Assembly (NCBI RefSeq): GCF_002878395.1
Contig: NC_061116.1
Span: 125,934,976-125,998,975 of the forward strand
Length of the DNA: 64,000 nucleotides
Source of the DNA: Capsicum annuum
Taxonomy: Eukaryota; Streptophyta; Magnoliopsida; Solanales; Solanaceae
Direction of reading: 5' to 3'
Position numbers and translations under genes: made by a program. This document shows, one piece after another, positions 36,381 through 48,659 of this stretch (position 1 is the first letter of the stretch; every line of letters starts with the position of its first letter). The notes beneath the pieces were generated by a model. That model was not told where the DNA came from, did not search any database, and worked only from the letters and a program-made list of their open reading frames with translations.

Positions 36381-38776
36381 AATTTCATCCACATCCCAAA
36401 GGAATTCCAAGATCAAATGGATAAAGGTCTAAGCCGAGATGACCCACTCCCTTCATTAGGCTAATTTGCTCACAATCATTCAAGGTATTACACACAATTT
36501 TGACATACACAAGGCCATTATGTACAAGACTAATATCATGGATTCATTACGCAAGTTCAAAGGACCATCTTCAATACCAATATCATCAATACATGCATCA
36601 TCACTAACTTGGAAATTCTCAAACATACCATTCTCATGCTCAAGTAGTGAACTAGTTTTACAAAAAAGTTAATTATTATTCACAACAAAAGAGTTACTAA
36701 GGAAAGATCTATGCACTTGCAAACCCAAAACCACTTCACTAGACACTAAATCACAATATTTTGAGTTCAAAAAAGTGTTTAGAGTAGCAAAGTCACCTCA
36801 GGTAACGCTTGGGCAGTCCACTTTTTTGGGGCTCTTGGTCAAGTGAGCCTCTAGTTTATTTTTCATGCATTCATGTGGAACTTCTTTTGGATCCTTCTTT
36901 ATTATTATTTCATCTAGTACCTGCACATAAGAAGAATCAAAGCTAGGCAAAATTCTAGCTTTTGGGTTAGGAAGTAACAAGGGTTCTTTGTGGACAAGAT
37001 CCACAATCAAGCATTTCTTTCCATTTTCTACTTCACTACCTGCGGTTTCCCTTTTCCTTTCCTTATTTTCTTCACACTTTTTTTGTATCTCAACATCAAG
37101 CTTCTCTCCATCATGAAAATCGACCTTATCACCCTTGGCTTCCATCACCATCTCTTCTTTTAGTTGTATGTGGTGATTTTGGTTTAGTGGATCTTGAAGA
37201 GGAGGCATTGGATTATGTTGGTGATGTGTTTGGATTTGTGGCATGGGATTTTGTGGAGTGTGGTGTCCTTGGTAAAGTGGATTTGGGACTTGGTGGTTGA
37301 ATTTTATGGAGGCTTTGGTGGATATAATCTATCAACCCTCGCTTTCATTCTAATCACACCACCCATCAAGAATGCTATTTCACTCCTCATAGAATCCATA
37401 TCACCCATTATAGCATCGTGATTATCATCTATTTTTTGGACCAAGGCCTTAAGCCGAGCCATCAAGGCTCCAATAGCATCATTTCCCAAAGGTTGGGATG
37501 AAGAACCCTCGGATTCCATGGTCAAAAGTACCTAACAAGAAGCAAAAAACAGCAACGAGAAAACCTACAAAATGAACAAACAAGTTAGTTCAAGAAGGCC
37601 TCACCACATTCGCACTCAACCTCACCTCACACTTGGTTTCACAAGTGTTGAATAATTGGCAATACTTGGCAAGTTACTTGAGTGGTGAGAAGCTTTGGTC
37701 CGGAATCGATCTTTTTCTGAAACAACTCAAATAAAGTGATGCACGAACTTGAACCAACAAAATACGACTTTAAAATGAGAAAAACACATAAAAAATCAAA
37801 GACACAAAACAAACGGATCCAAGACTAATTATCAACCTAGTATGTAGTTACTAGTTTTATAATTAGTGATAGAGTTAACACACAAGAAACTAGTATCAAC
37901 AAATAGAAACTTAGAAATCTAATTTAGAACTCAATTTGGTCGTTTGTAGAAGTGATGATGTGGCAGCTTGTAATTGGACGTCACTTTTCAAAATTTTCAA
38001 ATTCCAAATTCTTGTTTCGGCCAAACACACTTAGGAGAAGAAGAAATTTCATTTGGGAGGGAAAAATTAAAGGTTTGGAGCCCTTTTGGAGCTTCAAATG
38101 AATTCAAAATGGATTGGTCCCCCCTTGTACTTTCAATTGTACTTGATAATACCCTTTGTCTCTTCTTTCTTTTGGATGACAATGAATATGCCAAGGAATA
38201 TTCTTTCACAAACACCAATTACACTCTCTTTCTTCTCCTTTTTTGGATCAAATACACTCTTTGAATACTCTTCTTCAATAAGATTTGAAGATGGTGGATA
38301 AACAAGATGAATATTCAAGAGTTGACCATGATTTGACCACTAGGCAAATAAACCCCAAATTCAAATTTTCTTTTAGATCTAGGTTCTCTTTGCCAAAGCA
38401 AGCACAAACAACAATAAATCAGCCATAAAACATCAAACTATCACAACCCACACGTTTCCACCTTCAAAAAAAAGCTTCAAACAAGGCATAACAATGGTGG
38501 ATGTAGCTCAAAAACAACCAAATCTCATTCTAAACTTAGATCTAGACACTTCAAGTGTTATAGAACAAGAATCTAACACTAGAAACTATCAAAACAAGCT
38601 AAAAATTAGTAGATCTAACTTGTATCACACAATCTACTATAAACACAAGACAACACATAATTTTTTTGAGTTTTTCAGATTTTTTGACTCTTTTTTGTTG
38701 ATATTTTCTTAATAAGGACACTAAAACCAAGATTTAGGGATGTTGGGACAACCCTAACCAAGGCCTTGATACCAAA
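36381..38776 (-). mobile_element. Internal region D
   Basis: It is a minus-strand internal region ending at a reversed primer-binding site, ggccttgataccaaa at 38762-38776. It matches B2 (39965-43329) in ORF and leader but lacks the 3' 250 bp and polypurine tract. No pol motifs. Confidence 0.75.
36798..37519 (-). pseudogene. B-type ORF of unknown function (D)
   Basis: The ATG is at 37517-37519. The first frame (37304-37519) reads MESEGSSSQPLGNDAIGALM and then an apparently helical stretch including KIDDNHDAIMGDMDSMRSEI and VDRLYPPKPP. After a frame change near 37300, 36798-37244 continues with Gln/His/Pro-rich sequence, an acidic and lysine-rich stretch, then VHKEPLLLPNPKARILPSFD. The sequence between 36381 and 36798 keeps only pieces. 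Length and content resemble B1 and B2. Function is unknown; the N-terminal helix might mediate self-association, but this is a guess. Confidence 0.6.
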
Positions 38777-39717
38777 TGATATTACTCTTATATTATAATT
38801 TTTTCATCTCTAGTTTTAGCACTTAGAATCCGAAAGTGGTCCAAGATCATTTGAAGTTAGGGTTTCACTTGTTTTGGATAATTTGGCAAAAAAGGTGATT
38901 TGAGGAAGAGTGTTTCCTTTGGGTCACCTAAGAGGAAGGTTTGAACTCTTGTTTGTGAAGTGTGTTTGAAGATTTGAAACATCTTCTAGTGCTAATCACT
39001 TAATAAGGGTAAGGGTCTTTCTATCTATCTTTCAATTTCAAGTAATCTTCTTCTTCATCTTCATTCCATGTGTTGTTTTCTCTTTGTTTGGTTGCTGGAA
39101 TTTGCATCTTAGTAGCCAATTTCATGTGCTTGAGGTGTGATTGGTAGCCAAAAAGATGTATCAAATCTCCAATCACACCTCACTAATAGAAGCTCAAACC
39201 ACTCTCTTAGGTGACCCAAAGGACTCACACTTCCTCAAGCACACCTTTCTAGCTAAATAACCCAGTACAAGTGAAAAAACAATTCCAAATGCATTGAAGG
39301 TTCAAATTTCAGTTTTCCTCTCTTAAGGAGACGGAGAAGACTACAATCTAACACTAAGATTACAATCTAAAAAGTCACTCAATTCATTATGTCAAAACTT
39401 AGGAAAATAAGAGCTAAGATGTCTATTTATACTATTACAAATAATGACAAAAATACCCTTAATGAAGGGTGCTCCTTTGGAGTGTAAAAAGAAGTCATTA
39501 AAAGATAAGAATGCCCTTAATGAACTCCCAAATAGAGGCAGCTTTGGAGTGTATTTTAATCTCCTCTTCACACTTTATCATATACACTCCAATAGAAGAA
39601 CTAATGACAAAATCACAAGCTTCCAACTTCATAAACATTGCTTGAAGACCATGTAACTCTTTGGCTTGACTCTTTGTGAAAAGTCTTGTGTTCTTTGTGC
39701 TTCTAATGCTCATATCA
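38777..39717 (-). mobile_element. Middle LTR shared by D and B2; fold-back chimera
   Basis: It starts tgatattactc at 38777, directly after the D primer-binding site, and ends gctcatatca at 39717, directly before the B2 polypurine tract (reversed, tcctctccatcttg). Read on the minus strand, the first ~590 bp match the B LTR at 43330-44057 from its U3 end. The last ~350 bp are the reverse complement of another B-type LTR segment, with the turn near gaggtgtgattgg / ccaatcacacctc (39129-39170). The reversed TATA box is at 39423-39431. Confidence 0.8.
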
Positions 39718-40059
39718 TCCTCTCCATCTTGAAAGAAATTTGTCCTCAAATTCACACCTTGCAAAACCAAAGAGAAGGAAAACAAACACACATTTCTCAA
39801 GGGAGGAGGGTTAGCATTAGTACCACAAGTTATATAGGCAAGCCAAGGTTGTTCACTTTTGACATACATCTATATATCCTTGGTATTTGTCCTGAAAAAC
39901 TTGGAACAAAGAATATAAAGGAAGTGAATAGCTTTAACACCAAAAGGGAATGCACATCACCAGAAGTTACTCCACCCACATCCCAAAGGAACTCCGGGAT
40001 CAAATGGAAGTAAAGACAAAGGTCTAAGCTGAGAGGAGCCTTTCCTTTCACTAGTCTAT

Positions 40060-41339
40060 CAAGCTAAGTGGGTATATATTTGAAATACAACTAATAATCC
40101 TTTGTTATGATCATGAAATACTTACTACAAGCATCACAAAAGACATGATTAAAAGATACATCAAGGTAAAAGGAATTCAATCCAAAACACAACCTTCCCC
40201 ACCCCAATAGTATACCGGGATCAAATGGAAGAAATAGACATGAATCTAAGCCTAGGTTAGCCATTCCTTTTATTAGAGAATTAAACCCACAATCACCCAA
40301 GGCATTTTTCACAACTTTGAGAAACACAAGGCCACTATGAACAAGACTAATATCATGGAATTTATCACATAAGTTCAATTGACCATGTTCAATATCAAGA
40401 TCATCTTTAGAAGTATCATCACTAACTTGGAATTTCTCAAACATACCATTTTCATATTTAAGTAGTGAACTAGTTTTAAGAGCAAGTGGATCATTATTCA
40501 CAACAAAAGAGTTACTAAGGAAAGAGGTATGCACTTGAAAACCCAAAACCACTTCACTAGACACTAAATCACAACATTTTAAATTCAAGGAAGTATGGAG
40601 AGTAGTGAAGTCACCTTGGGTAAGGCTTGGGCAGTCCACTTTTTTGGCGCTCTTGGTCAAAGAAGTCTCTAGTTCATTTCTCATGCTTTTATGTGGAACT
40701 CCTTTTGGATCTTTATTGATTATCATTTCATCTAGTACCTGCACATAAGAAGAATTAAAGCTAGGCAAAATGCTAGCTTTTGGGTTAGGAAGTGACAAAG
40801 GTTCTTTGTGGACAAGATCCACAATCAAGCAATTTTTTTTCTTTTCTACTTCACTACCCGCGGTTTCACTTTCCCTTTCCATATTTTCTTTAAATTTTTC
40901 TTGTACCTCAACATCAAGATTTTCTCCATCTTGAAAACCGACCTCATCACCCTGGATTCTATCACCATCTCTTCTCTTAGTTGTATGAGGTGATTTCGAT
41001 TTAGTGGATCTTGGAGAGGAGGCATTGGAAAACGTTGGTGATGTATTTGGATTTGTGGCATGGGATTTTGTGGAGTGTGGTGTCCTTGGTTAAGTGGATT
41101 TGGGACTTGGTGGTTTGAATTTTGTGGAGGCTTTGGTGGATATAATCTATCAACCCTCGTCTTCATTCTAATCACACCACCCTTCAAGGATACAATTTCA
41201 CTCCTCATAAAATCCATAACACCACCAATTATAGCATCGTGATTATCATCTATTTTTCGGCCCAAAGCCTCAAGCCGAGCCATCAAGGCTCCAATAGCAT
41301 TATTTCCCGAAGGTTGGGAAGTATACCTTTGGATTCCAT
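40060..41339 (-). pseudogene. B-type ORF of unknown function (B2)
   Basis: The ATG at 41337-41339 is followed early by a frame change. The frame 40846-41330 then carries SQPSGNNAIGALMARLEALG and a long helical, probably coiled-coil stretch up to VDRLYPPKPP. A second change near 40930 leads into 40091-40882 (264 codons). That frame has VHKEPLSLPNPKASILPSFN, a central Lys/Ser-rich part, LNLKCCDLVSSEVV, and a C-terminal part LDSCLFLPFDPGILLGWGRL with YLDVSFNHVFCDAC. It ends ITKDY where G3 has ITKDSW-like LSKDSWLYCKY, so the stop may replace a Trp. The best-preserved B copy. Function unknown. Confidence 0.65.
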
Positions 41340-42318
41340 GGCAACTGTACATAAAAAGAGCAAAAAACAGCAAGCAAAGTAACCTACAAAATGAGCAAAC
41401 AAGTTAGTTCAAAGGCCTCACTTCACTCAGACTCAACCTCACCTCACACTTGGCCTCATAAGTGTTGGAACATTGGCAATACTTGGCAAGTTACTTGAGA
41501 GGTGAGAAGCTTTGGTCCGTAATCGATCTTTGTTTGAAATGACTCAAATAAAGTGATGCACGAACTTGAACCAACAAAACACTACGAATTAAAACAAAAA
41601 AAAGGCACACAAAAACCAAAGACACAAAACAATGGACTCTAATCTAATTACCAAACTAGTAGGTACTTACTAGCTTACTAATTAGTGATAGAACCAATGA
41701 AATTGAAACTAGAAACAACGAGTAGAAACTAGGAAATCTAAATTTGAACTCAATTCGGTTGGTCACCAAAGTGATGATGTGGTAGCTTGTGGTTGGACAT
41801 GACTTTCAAAATTTTCAATTCCCAAATTCTTGTCTCGGCTAAACAACACTTAAGAAGAAGAAGAATTTCGGTTTTGAGGGGGAAATATGCAAGTTTAGAG
41901 CCTTTTTGAGCTTTAAATTGAATTTGAAATGGATTGGTCCCCCCCTTGTACTTCAATTGTACTTTGTTATCCCCTTATCCCCTCCTCCTTTTGGGAGGAA
42001 TGGAATATTCTTTGAATATGCTTTTGGACTAACAACTTTTTCACTCTCTTTCTTCCCTCTTTAAGATCAAACAACCTCCTTGAATATTCTTCTTCAATAA
42101 TCTATGAAGATGAAGAACAACATGAATATTCAAGAGTTGACCAAAGTTTGACAACAAGGCAAATGAACCCTAAATTTAATTTTTCTTTTGGATCTAGGGT
42201 CCTTTTGCTAAGATAAGCTTAAATAGCAACAAACCAGCCATAAAACGTCACAAATACCACAAGCCATACGAAATCCACCCACAAAAAGCTTCAAACACAT
42301 TTTAAACAATGGTGGAAT

Positions 42319-43055
42319 TAATACGATACAAATTTGGTACGTATCAAAAACAAGCCAAAAATAGTCCATAAATAAGGGAAACCCGAGAGCTCAACAAACA
42401 CCAAATCTCGGTTCCAACAACATCAAGAAACAAGGTGTAAATGACACCAAAAACACTAACAACAACAAGAGATAAACAATAATAATGAGAGGAACAACAC
42501 TACAATAACAACAATCCAACTGTTACAAGATTACAAGAATAACAAGAACCAAACGGTTCACTAGACTACATAACTAGTACATGATATGTAAGATAGGAAG
42601 TGAGACATATACTATTACAAGGTTAAGAACCCAAAGAAGTATTAAATCTAAGGACCCCTAAGACTTACAATAGCAACACCACACTCTTACGCGACACAAG
42701 AGAGATTCCACCGCTCAAGCACCAACGTTTCCGAGCAATACACAATACAAGTGAATCCACACTTGTTCATGTCCTAGTTTAGGCCTAGAGACCCTCTCTC
42801 TCAAGAGATGTGTTCTTTCAATAACATCCAACAAAAACTAATAAACCAAAACCCTATATTGTTCTATTTATAGTACTTTACAAATAAAAAGATAAAATGA
42901 CAAAAAGACCTTTTAATGACCAAGTAGGCAAATAGGTACCCATGGAGTGTTTTTAGGGGCGGTTTGGAGCCCTTTTTAACACTTTAACTCATACACCTCC
43001 AAGGTTACATCCAAAATACTCAAAAATGTTCATCGTTATGATCGCGCTTGTATCA
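42319..43055 (-). mobile_element. TGATAC-group solo LTR with GGAAT target duplication
   Basis: It starts taatacgatac at 42319 and ends gcgcttgtatca at 43055, flanked by ggaat at 42314-42318 and 43056-43060. The empty site is preserved in B1 (near 3389-3400, caatggtggaatgcacaaac), which confirms the borders. Reversed TATA-like ctatttatagt lies near 42862. It resembles A and B LTRs only in part, so it may represent a further subfamily. Confidence 0.9.
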
Positions 43056-43314
43056 GGAATGCACAAACACAACCGGATCTTGCTCAAAACTTAGATATAG
43101 ACTCCTTATGTTCTAGCGAGAAAGGATTTAACACTAGAAACCTTCGAAACACAATAAAAACTTGTAGATTTAACTTGGAAATTTTGGATCTACAACAAAC
43201 ACACAAGACAACACTTTTTTCTGTATTTTTGGATTTTTGTCTCTTTTTTGTTGAGATTTTCTTAATAAGAACACTAAAACCAAGATTTAGAGATGTAGGA
43301 ACACCCCTAAACAA

Positions 43315-43329
43315 GGCTTTGATACCAAA
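43315..43329 (-). other. Primer-binding site of B2
   Basis: Read on the minus strand it is tttggtatcaaagcc, identical to that of G3 at 58562-58576. It directly abuts the LTR that starts at 43330. Confidence 0.85.
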
Positions 43330-44057
43330 TGATAGCCTAAAGGAAGGCTAAAACACGAAATGAAGCACTAGAAGGAAAAATCAGCAAACACACAAAGAGA
43401 AAAACAACACACTAGAAGGAGATGAAGAAAAAGAATTGCATAAATGTAAAGATAGTAGAGAGACCCTTACTTCTACTGTATGATTAACAAAAGGAAATGT
43501 ATCAAATCTCCAATCACACCTCACTAATAGAAGCTCAAACCACTCTCCTAGGTGATCCAAAGGACTCACACTTCCTCAAGTACACCTTTCTTTTCAAATA
43601 ACCCAATACAAGTGAAAAACTAATTCCAAATGCATTCAAGGTTCAAATTTCGATTTTCCTCTCTTAAGGAGAAGGAGAAGATTACAATCTAACACTAAGA
43701 TTACAATCTAAAATGTCACTCAATTCATTATGTCAAAACTTAGGAAAATAAGAGCTAAGGTGTCTATTTATACTATTACAAATAATGACAAAAATACCCT
43801 TAATAAAGGGTGCTCCTTTGGAGTGTAAAAAAATGTCATTAAAAGACAAGAATGCCCTTAATGAACCCCAAAAAGAGGCAGATTTGGAGTGCATTTCAAG
43901 CTCCTCCTCACACTTTAGCATATACACTCCAATAGAAGAACTAATGACACAATCACAAGCTTCCAACTTCATAAACATTGCTTGAAGACCATGTAACTCT
44001 TTGGCTTGACTCTTTGTGAAAGGTCTTGTGCTCTTGGTGCTTCTCATGCTTGTATCA
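43330..44057 (-). mobile_element. 5' LTR of B2
   Basis: It starts tgatagcctaaaggaagg and ends catgcttgtatca (728 bp). The reversed TATA box ctatttata is at 43764-43772. Its 3' half (43330-43520) is the ordinary B form, unlike the fold-back form in the LTRs at 35483 and 38777. Confidence 0.85.
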
Positions 44058-44062
44058 CATTG

Positions 44063-45570
44063 GCTAACTAAGCTCTAAGGATAATGTAAGAATAAATGAT
44101 ACGTAAGATAGAAATGCAACTACAGACAGCTATCTAAGAAAGTAAGCATAATAAAGCAAGTGGGGAAATCGATAAAACATTCTATTATAATAGTAATCAG
44201 GGTCTAAAGTACAATACCATAGTTCACTTGTCAATATATAAAGAAAGAGTGAAAGAAAGTTATGTAATAGTATACAAGGCCAAAAATATGTATACAACAT
44301 GAATAGGAAAGGAAGAGAGGGATATGCGGAAATACGATATAGGCATATATAGGGATACATCAAGGTAGTAGCCTAAGGGATCCAACCTAACATCTCGAGG
44401 GTCATAACCAGACATAAAAGCTATGACTAGCCTAATGAGGGTGCCTAATCATAATGTAATTTTACCAATAACAAAGAAAGAAAGGGAACCATAAATATAA
44501 AGGTAATCCCGATTACCAGTCCATAATAATCCTAACATAAACTAACCATAATAACCAACAATAAAGTTACTAGTTAGTCCAAACAAACAATACCAAATCT
44601 GGCCCTCATAAGCCCAAAAGATCCAATCAAATACTCCACAAACAAAAATCATAACTTATATCTACATAACCCCTCATAAGGATGATAGACATAAGCTCTA
44701 AATAATTATACTGGTGATAGGTAATGCATAGAATGAATGCAACATATAATAGTAAACATAACTAATTTGAATGCCATAGTAAGTATACGTCTCCTCCAGC
44801 TCAGTAACTCACAAAGGAAGGATCTACGACAACCTCTCTTATCATAACCCAATTTCTCAGGTAATGATGGCAACTACTATAACCCACTAGTAGGTAAGCC
44901 AAAGTCTGGAACAACTAGTAACAGGCTATCAAAAGAAATGAAGAGAAATAGCAAAATAATTATGATAAAGGACTAGTATTTATAAAGTACAACCTAAAGC
45001 CTGGTGAAGTTAGTATAAGAGATTCTAATGTCATAAGAGTATAGAGTGAAATACATAGTAAATACAAGAACAAGCCATCTTTGAATACAACATAGAGATC
45101 GGTCTAATCCATAAGAGTAAGAGTAGTAATACTATGAACGCCAGGAGCTCATCGTAAATCTCCGATCAAAGCTTCTCTGCATGATGGATCCAACAATGAT
45201 GAGAACTCATACTATAATCTGTAGGCTGAAGAAGTGTAGTATGTGTACCAAATACATGGTACTCAGAAGGCATTGGCTAACTGAGGTGCAAAGATACTGT
45301 AAGCATAAATAATATGTAAAGTAGGAAAATAAAATACAGGCAACCATTAAAGAAACTAAACTAAAATAAGCTAGTAGGACAATAAAGATAAAATATCCTA
45401 TTATTATAGTAATCAGGTTCTAAAGTGCAACATTGTATATCACTATTCAATATACAAAAGGATAAGTGAAGGAAAGTATATAATAGTATATAAGTCTAAG
45501 AATACATATACGACATGAATAGACAAGGAAAGGAGGGATATCCAGTTATACCATACATACATAAATACAT

Positions 45571-45603
<33 letters not shown>

Positions 45604-46785
45604 CACATGACCTAAGATAATCAAGGCATCCTAACCCACTAGTAAAGCTAGTGCTAGGATAGTCAGCGTCCTTAACCATAATGTTTAACCATGAGATAGC
45701 TATCCATAATATAATTTATAGTAAGAAAAAAGGGATCAGATCATACCACTAACCTCAATACTAGTCCATAATCAACCTGTTACAAACTAACTATAATAAC
45801 ACCAATGAAGTAACCAGCTAGACGAGATACCTAATCGAGCCCCCATAAGCTCAAAAAGTTAAATCAACTCTCAACAATCATAACCTTTACCTATGCAACC
45901 CCTATAAGATTGATAGAGATATGCACCAAATAATACACTGATGATAGGCAATGCATATGAATGAATAAATACAAAGTAAATCCATGGTATCATACCTAAT
46001 CCAAGTGACATAATGTACCAAGTATACACATCTCCTCTAGCTCAACAACTTATAAAGGTAGGGCCTATGGTGATCTCTCTTCTCTGGCATGATAGCTCGC
46101 GGACTAAAAGGCCCTTATGGTATTTGGGAATATCCATATACACTACCTGGTCCTGATTCAATATTTCAATATTCATCATTATTAATCCACTCTGCCTAGT
46201 ATCGAAGAGATCTATATATAATAAGTGCATGGACTCAAACCGTGACTAAAAGAATGTAAGTCAATAAATCCATTGCTCGAGATCAACTATGAGATTAAAT
46301 TATCATAAGAAAGTAGAAAGGATAGGAATCTCTCTTGTTCAAAGTAAATAGTAGTGGTAAAATAATGGATAAACCATGGACAAAATCTATCTCAACCAAA
46401 TTCCAAAAATAACATCTTTAGTTTCAAAAGCTCATAAATTAGTAAATAAAGTGATACAATTCCCATTATAAAAGAATCTGTTTTAAAGGTGAAAAGTGGA
46501 TAATAATCCCTTTTTTATAAAACAATAGTAAAATAATAATTTTGGTTGGAATCATACCACTAAATGAGCATGAATGTGTTGAGAATATGCATACCATCAT
46601 CACTATCCAAAAAACATAACCATAATAATCTAAACATCTATATAAGCGCACACCCTTTATAAGGATAGAATACTCACCTAGAGTCCAACTGATTTTGTAA
46701 CCATGGCCTCGGTCCCAATAATATGTAAGTAACATAATAATAATGATGCTATAATCTAGGGAAATATAGCCCAGGATACAAAATA
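44063..46785. repeat. Diverged 1.2-kb tandem dimer (F) and unassigned flank
   Basis: 44063-44830 matches about 45278-46060, and 35050-35482 matches 44855-45277, giving a direct repeat with a step of about 1.21 kb. Examples are atagtaatcagg at 44190 and 45410, and the tataagattgatagagat-type block at 45905. Copies are clearly diverged. A (CA)n/(TA)n run lies at 45566-45606. From 46070 to 46785 I see nothing recognisable. No motif-bearing ORF. Confidence 0.55.
45566..45606. repeat. Microsatellite (AC)n followed by (AT)n
   Basis: An acac run of about 24 bases is followed by an atat run, inside the second copy of the F repeat. The first copy lacks it. Confidence 0.9.
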
Positions 46786-46789
46786 AGTA

Positions 46790-47885
46790 AAATTGAGAAA
46801 ATAAAATTCGTCTTTTGTTGTGGCGAGGCCTCCAATATTCGACAGAGAGATATTGTCATTGGCCATGTATTGATACTTGACATAAATAAATAAACTTGAG
46901 AAAATAAAGATTTTATTTTGTAATATAGTGGCCTCAAAAATCCAACAGAGAGATATTATCATTGGTCTTGTACTAATACTTGTCATGAATAGATAAACTT
47001 GAGAAAATAAAGTCTGTCTATTTTAATGGGGTGGCCTAAAAATTCCAAGAGAGAGATATTGTCATTGGACAGAGTAGTGTAGTATTTGTTCAATATCAAT
47101 GTTGTAAATTACAAAGAAATGAAGGAACAAAATGCCCAAAAATAGTTCATAATATCAGTCAAGGCATAGCAAAATAAACTTATCTATTTAGTGATTTTTT
47201 TGGGGTGCAAAGCGACCCAATATTAACAAATATTAACAAAATATATTAGAAACTTATTAAAGAGAAAAATCATAATATAATATTGAAACAATAGTGTGCA
47301 AGATCCAACAAGAGAATAAAATAATAACAATAAACAATTATAGTAATCAGAGATAAAAGAAAAATCATAAACAATAATAGTGTTGGTGTTACTTCAACGA
47401 GGAATGCTAGAGCAATACTGAATATATACAAAAATGATCAAATCCAATTCCCCTTTTATGGAATCAAGATCTCCATTAATAGAAAAATAGTAGAGCAGTA
47501 AGGAGAAGAGGGAAAAAGGGGTGATGTGACAGCAGTGAAGCTTTGTCATCGCTCGTCATTTATTTGGTGGCCAAATTCGGCGATGGCAAGGACTAGAGGA
47601 AGGGGGAAATAATAGTGGTGATATTATTTGAAACATATCAAAGCTCTAATGGTAGTGGTATGGTGGAGCAACAACGACATTTTGATGGTGTCAGTCGTCC
47701 GGCTACTAAAGTTCGGCGATCGACAATGAGGGTAGAGAAGAGGAATATATGCGTGTTGTTGTTGAGAGAAAAGGGAGAATTGAATTTTTTATGTGTATTA
47801 TGTGTGTGTGTAAATTTTACGTTAAAGTATATTGTTTTTGTATATTTGAGGATGAGAGAAGAAAAAATGTATGTATAAATTTTGT
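46790..47885. repeat. Left copy of a ~1.1-kb direct repeat, starting with a 104-bp array
   Basis: It matches 52290-53400. It begins with about three 100-104-bp units, each starting near ttgagaaaataaa (46791, 46892, 46996). It passes through attaacaaa- and ataacaataaacaattatag-type blocks and ends in a less AT-rich part with tggtggcc-aaattcgg and gagagaagaaaaaatgtatg. Open frames occur (47615-47878) but do not persist in the other copy. Identity unknown. Confidence 0.65.
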
Positions 47886-47954
47886 GTGAATAATTTATGA
47901 CTAACATTTGGATTTTTGAATAGAATTTGAAATGAAAATATCTTGTTATTTTGA

Positions 47955-48640
47955 ATTGTATTTTGGTTGAAAAGATGCATGATATCTCCGATTGTTTCTG
48001 GGAACTTAAGGATGAATGACATCTTCAATTATTTATGGGGACTTGGCGATGAATGTAATCTTCGATTATCAATAGAGACTAATGTAATGAATGAAAGATG
48101 TATCCGATTGTCTACTAAGACTATGTGATAAATGAAAGATGTCTTCAATTGTCTACAAAGACTATGTTGATTGCCATCTCTGATTGTCTATGCAGACTGT
48201 GTGATGAATGATGACGTCTTCAATTATCTATGAAGACTTGATGCATGACATCTCCAATTATTTATGGAGGCTGATATTGATTATCGTCTTCGATTATTTA
48301 TGAAGACTGATATTGAATAATGATGCCTTCGATTGTCTATGAAGACTTGATGTATGACATCTCCAATTGTCTATGGAGACTGATGTTGATTGTCGTCTAC
48401 AATTGTCTATGGAGACTGATGTTGGTTGATGTCTCCAATTGTCTATGGAGACTATATGATGAATGGTGTCTTCGATTGTCTATGAAGACTTGATGACATC
48501 TCCAATTGTCTATGGAGACAGATATTGATTGAGGTAGAGTCCTTCGGTTGTCTTTAGGAAACTTAGTTCATGATGTCTTCAATTTCCTATGGAGACTAAT
48601 GTTAATGGTTGTCATTAATTGTCTATGAAGACTAAGTTCA
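47955..48640. repeat. Minisatellite-like array, ~50-bp units
   Basis: There are about 13 imperfect units with the core gatgtctccaattgtctatg and gagact. Spacing is roughly 45-60 bp and units alternate between ctccaattgtctatggagac and cttcgattgtctatgaagac forms. Each core is a short dyad (gtctcc ... ggagac), so single strands could form hairpins. Confidence 0.8.
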
Positions 48641-48659
48641 TTAACTAGTGAAATTATTA

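Larger units (their letters stand above)
39718..43329 (-). mobile_element. Internal region B2
   Basis: It runs from the reversed polypurine tract at 39718-39731 to the reversed primer-binding site ggctttgataccaaa at 43315-43329. It contains the group ORF and is interrupted by a 737-bp solo LTR at 42319-43055. Without that insert it is about 2.87 kb. No pol motifs. Confidence 0.8.
35483..44057 (-). mobile_element. Compound TGATAC-group element D/B2 with an inverted outer LTR
   Basis: Order: LTR in plus orientation (35483-36380), internal region D in minus orientation (36381-38776), LTR in minus orientation (38777-39717), internal region B2 in minus orientation (39718-43329), and LTR in minus orientation (43330-44057). 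The whole is flanked by CATTA (35478-35482) and CATTG (44058-44062). The uninterrupted target (copy of repeat F near 45264-45275) reads ggcattggc. The two outer ends are therefore both U3 ends, which a normal LTR element cannot have. Two internal regions sharing a middle LTR is known from recombination, but the inverted left LTR is not explained by that. Confidence 0.8.

Noticed and set aside
36030..39130. Idea that a simple inversion between inverted repeats explains the D/B2 structure
   Set aside because: Inversion between the arms would flip only the spacer and leave arm orientation and outer ends unchanged, so it cannot create the inverted outer LTR.
39498..39869. Frame of 123 codons on the minus strand, with related frames at 43733-44047 and 35448-35702
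   Set aside because: These lie in the U3 part of B LTRs and look conserved only because LTRs are similar; they include the polypurine tract and LTR ends.
47615..47907. Overlapping frames on both strands resembling a small gene with a signal-like segment
   Set aside because: They sit in the direct repeat; the copy at 53100-53510 has different frames, and the sequence is low in complexity.
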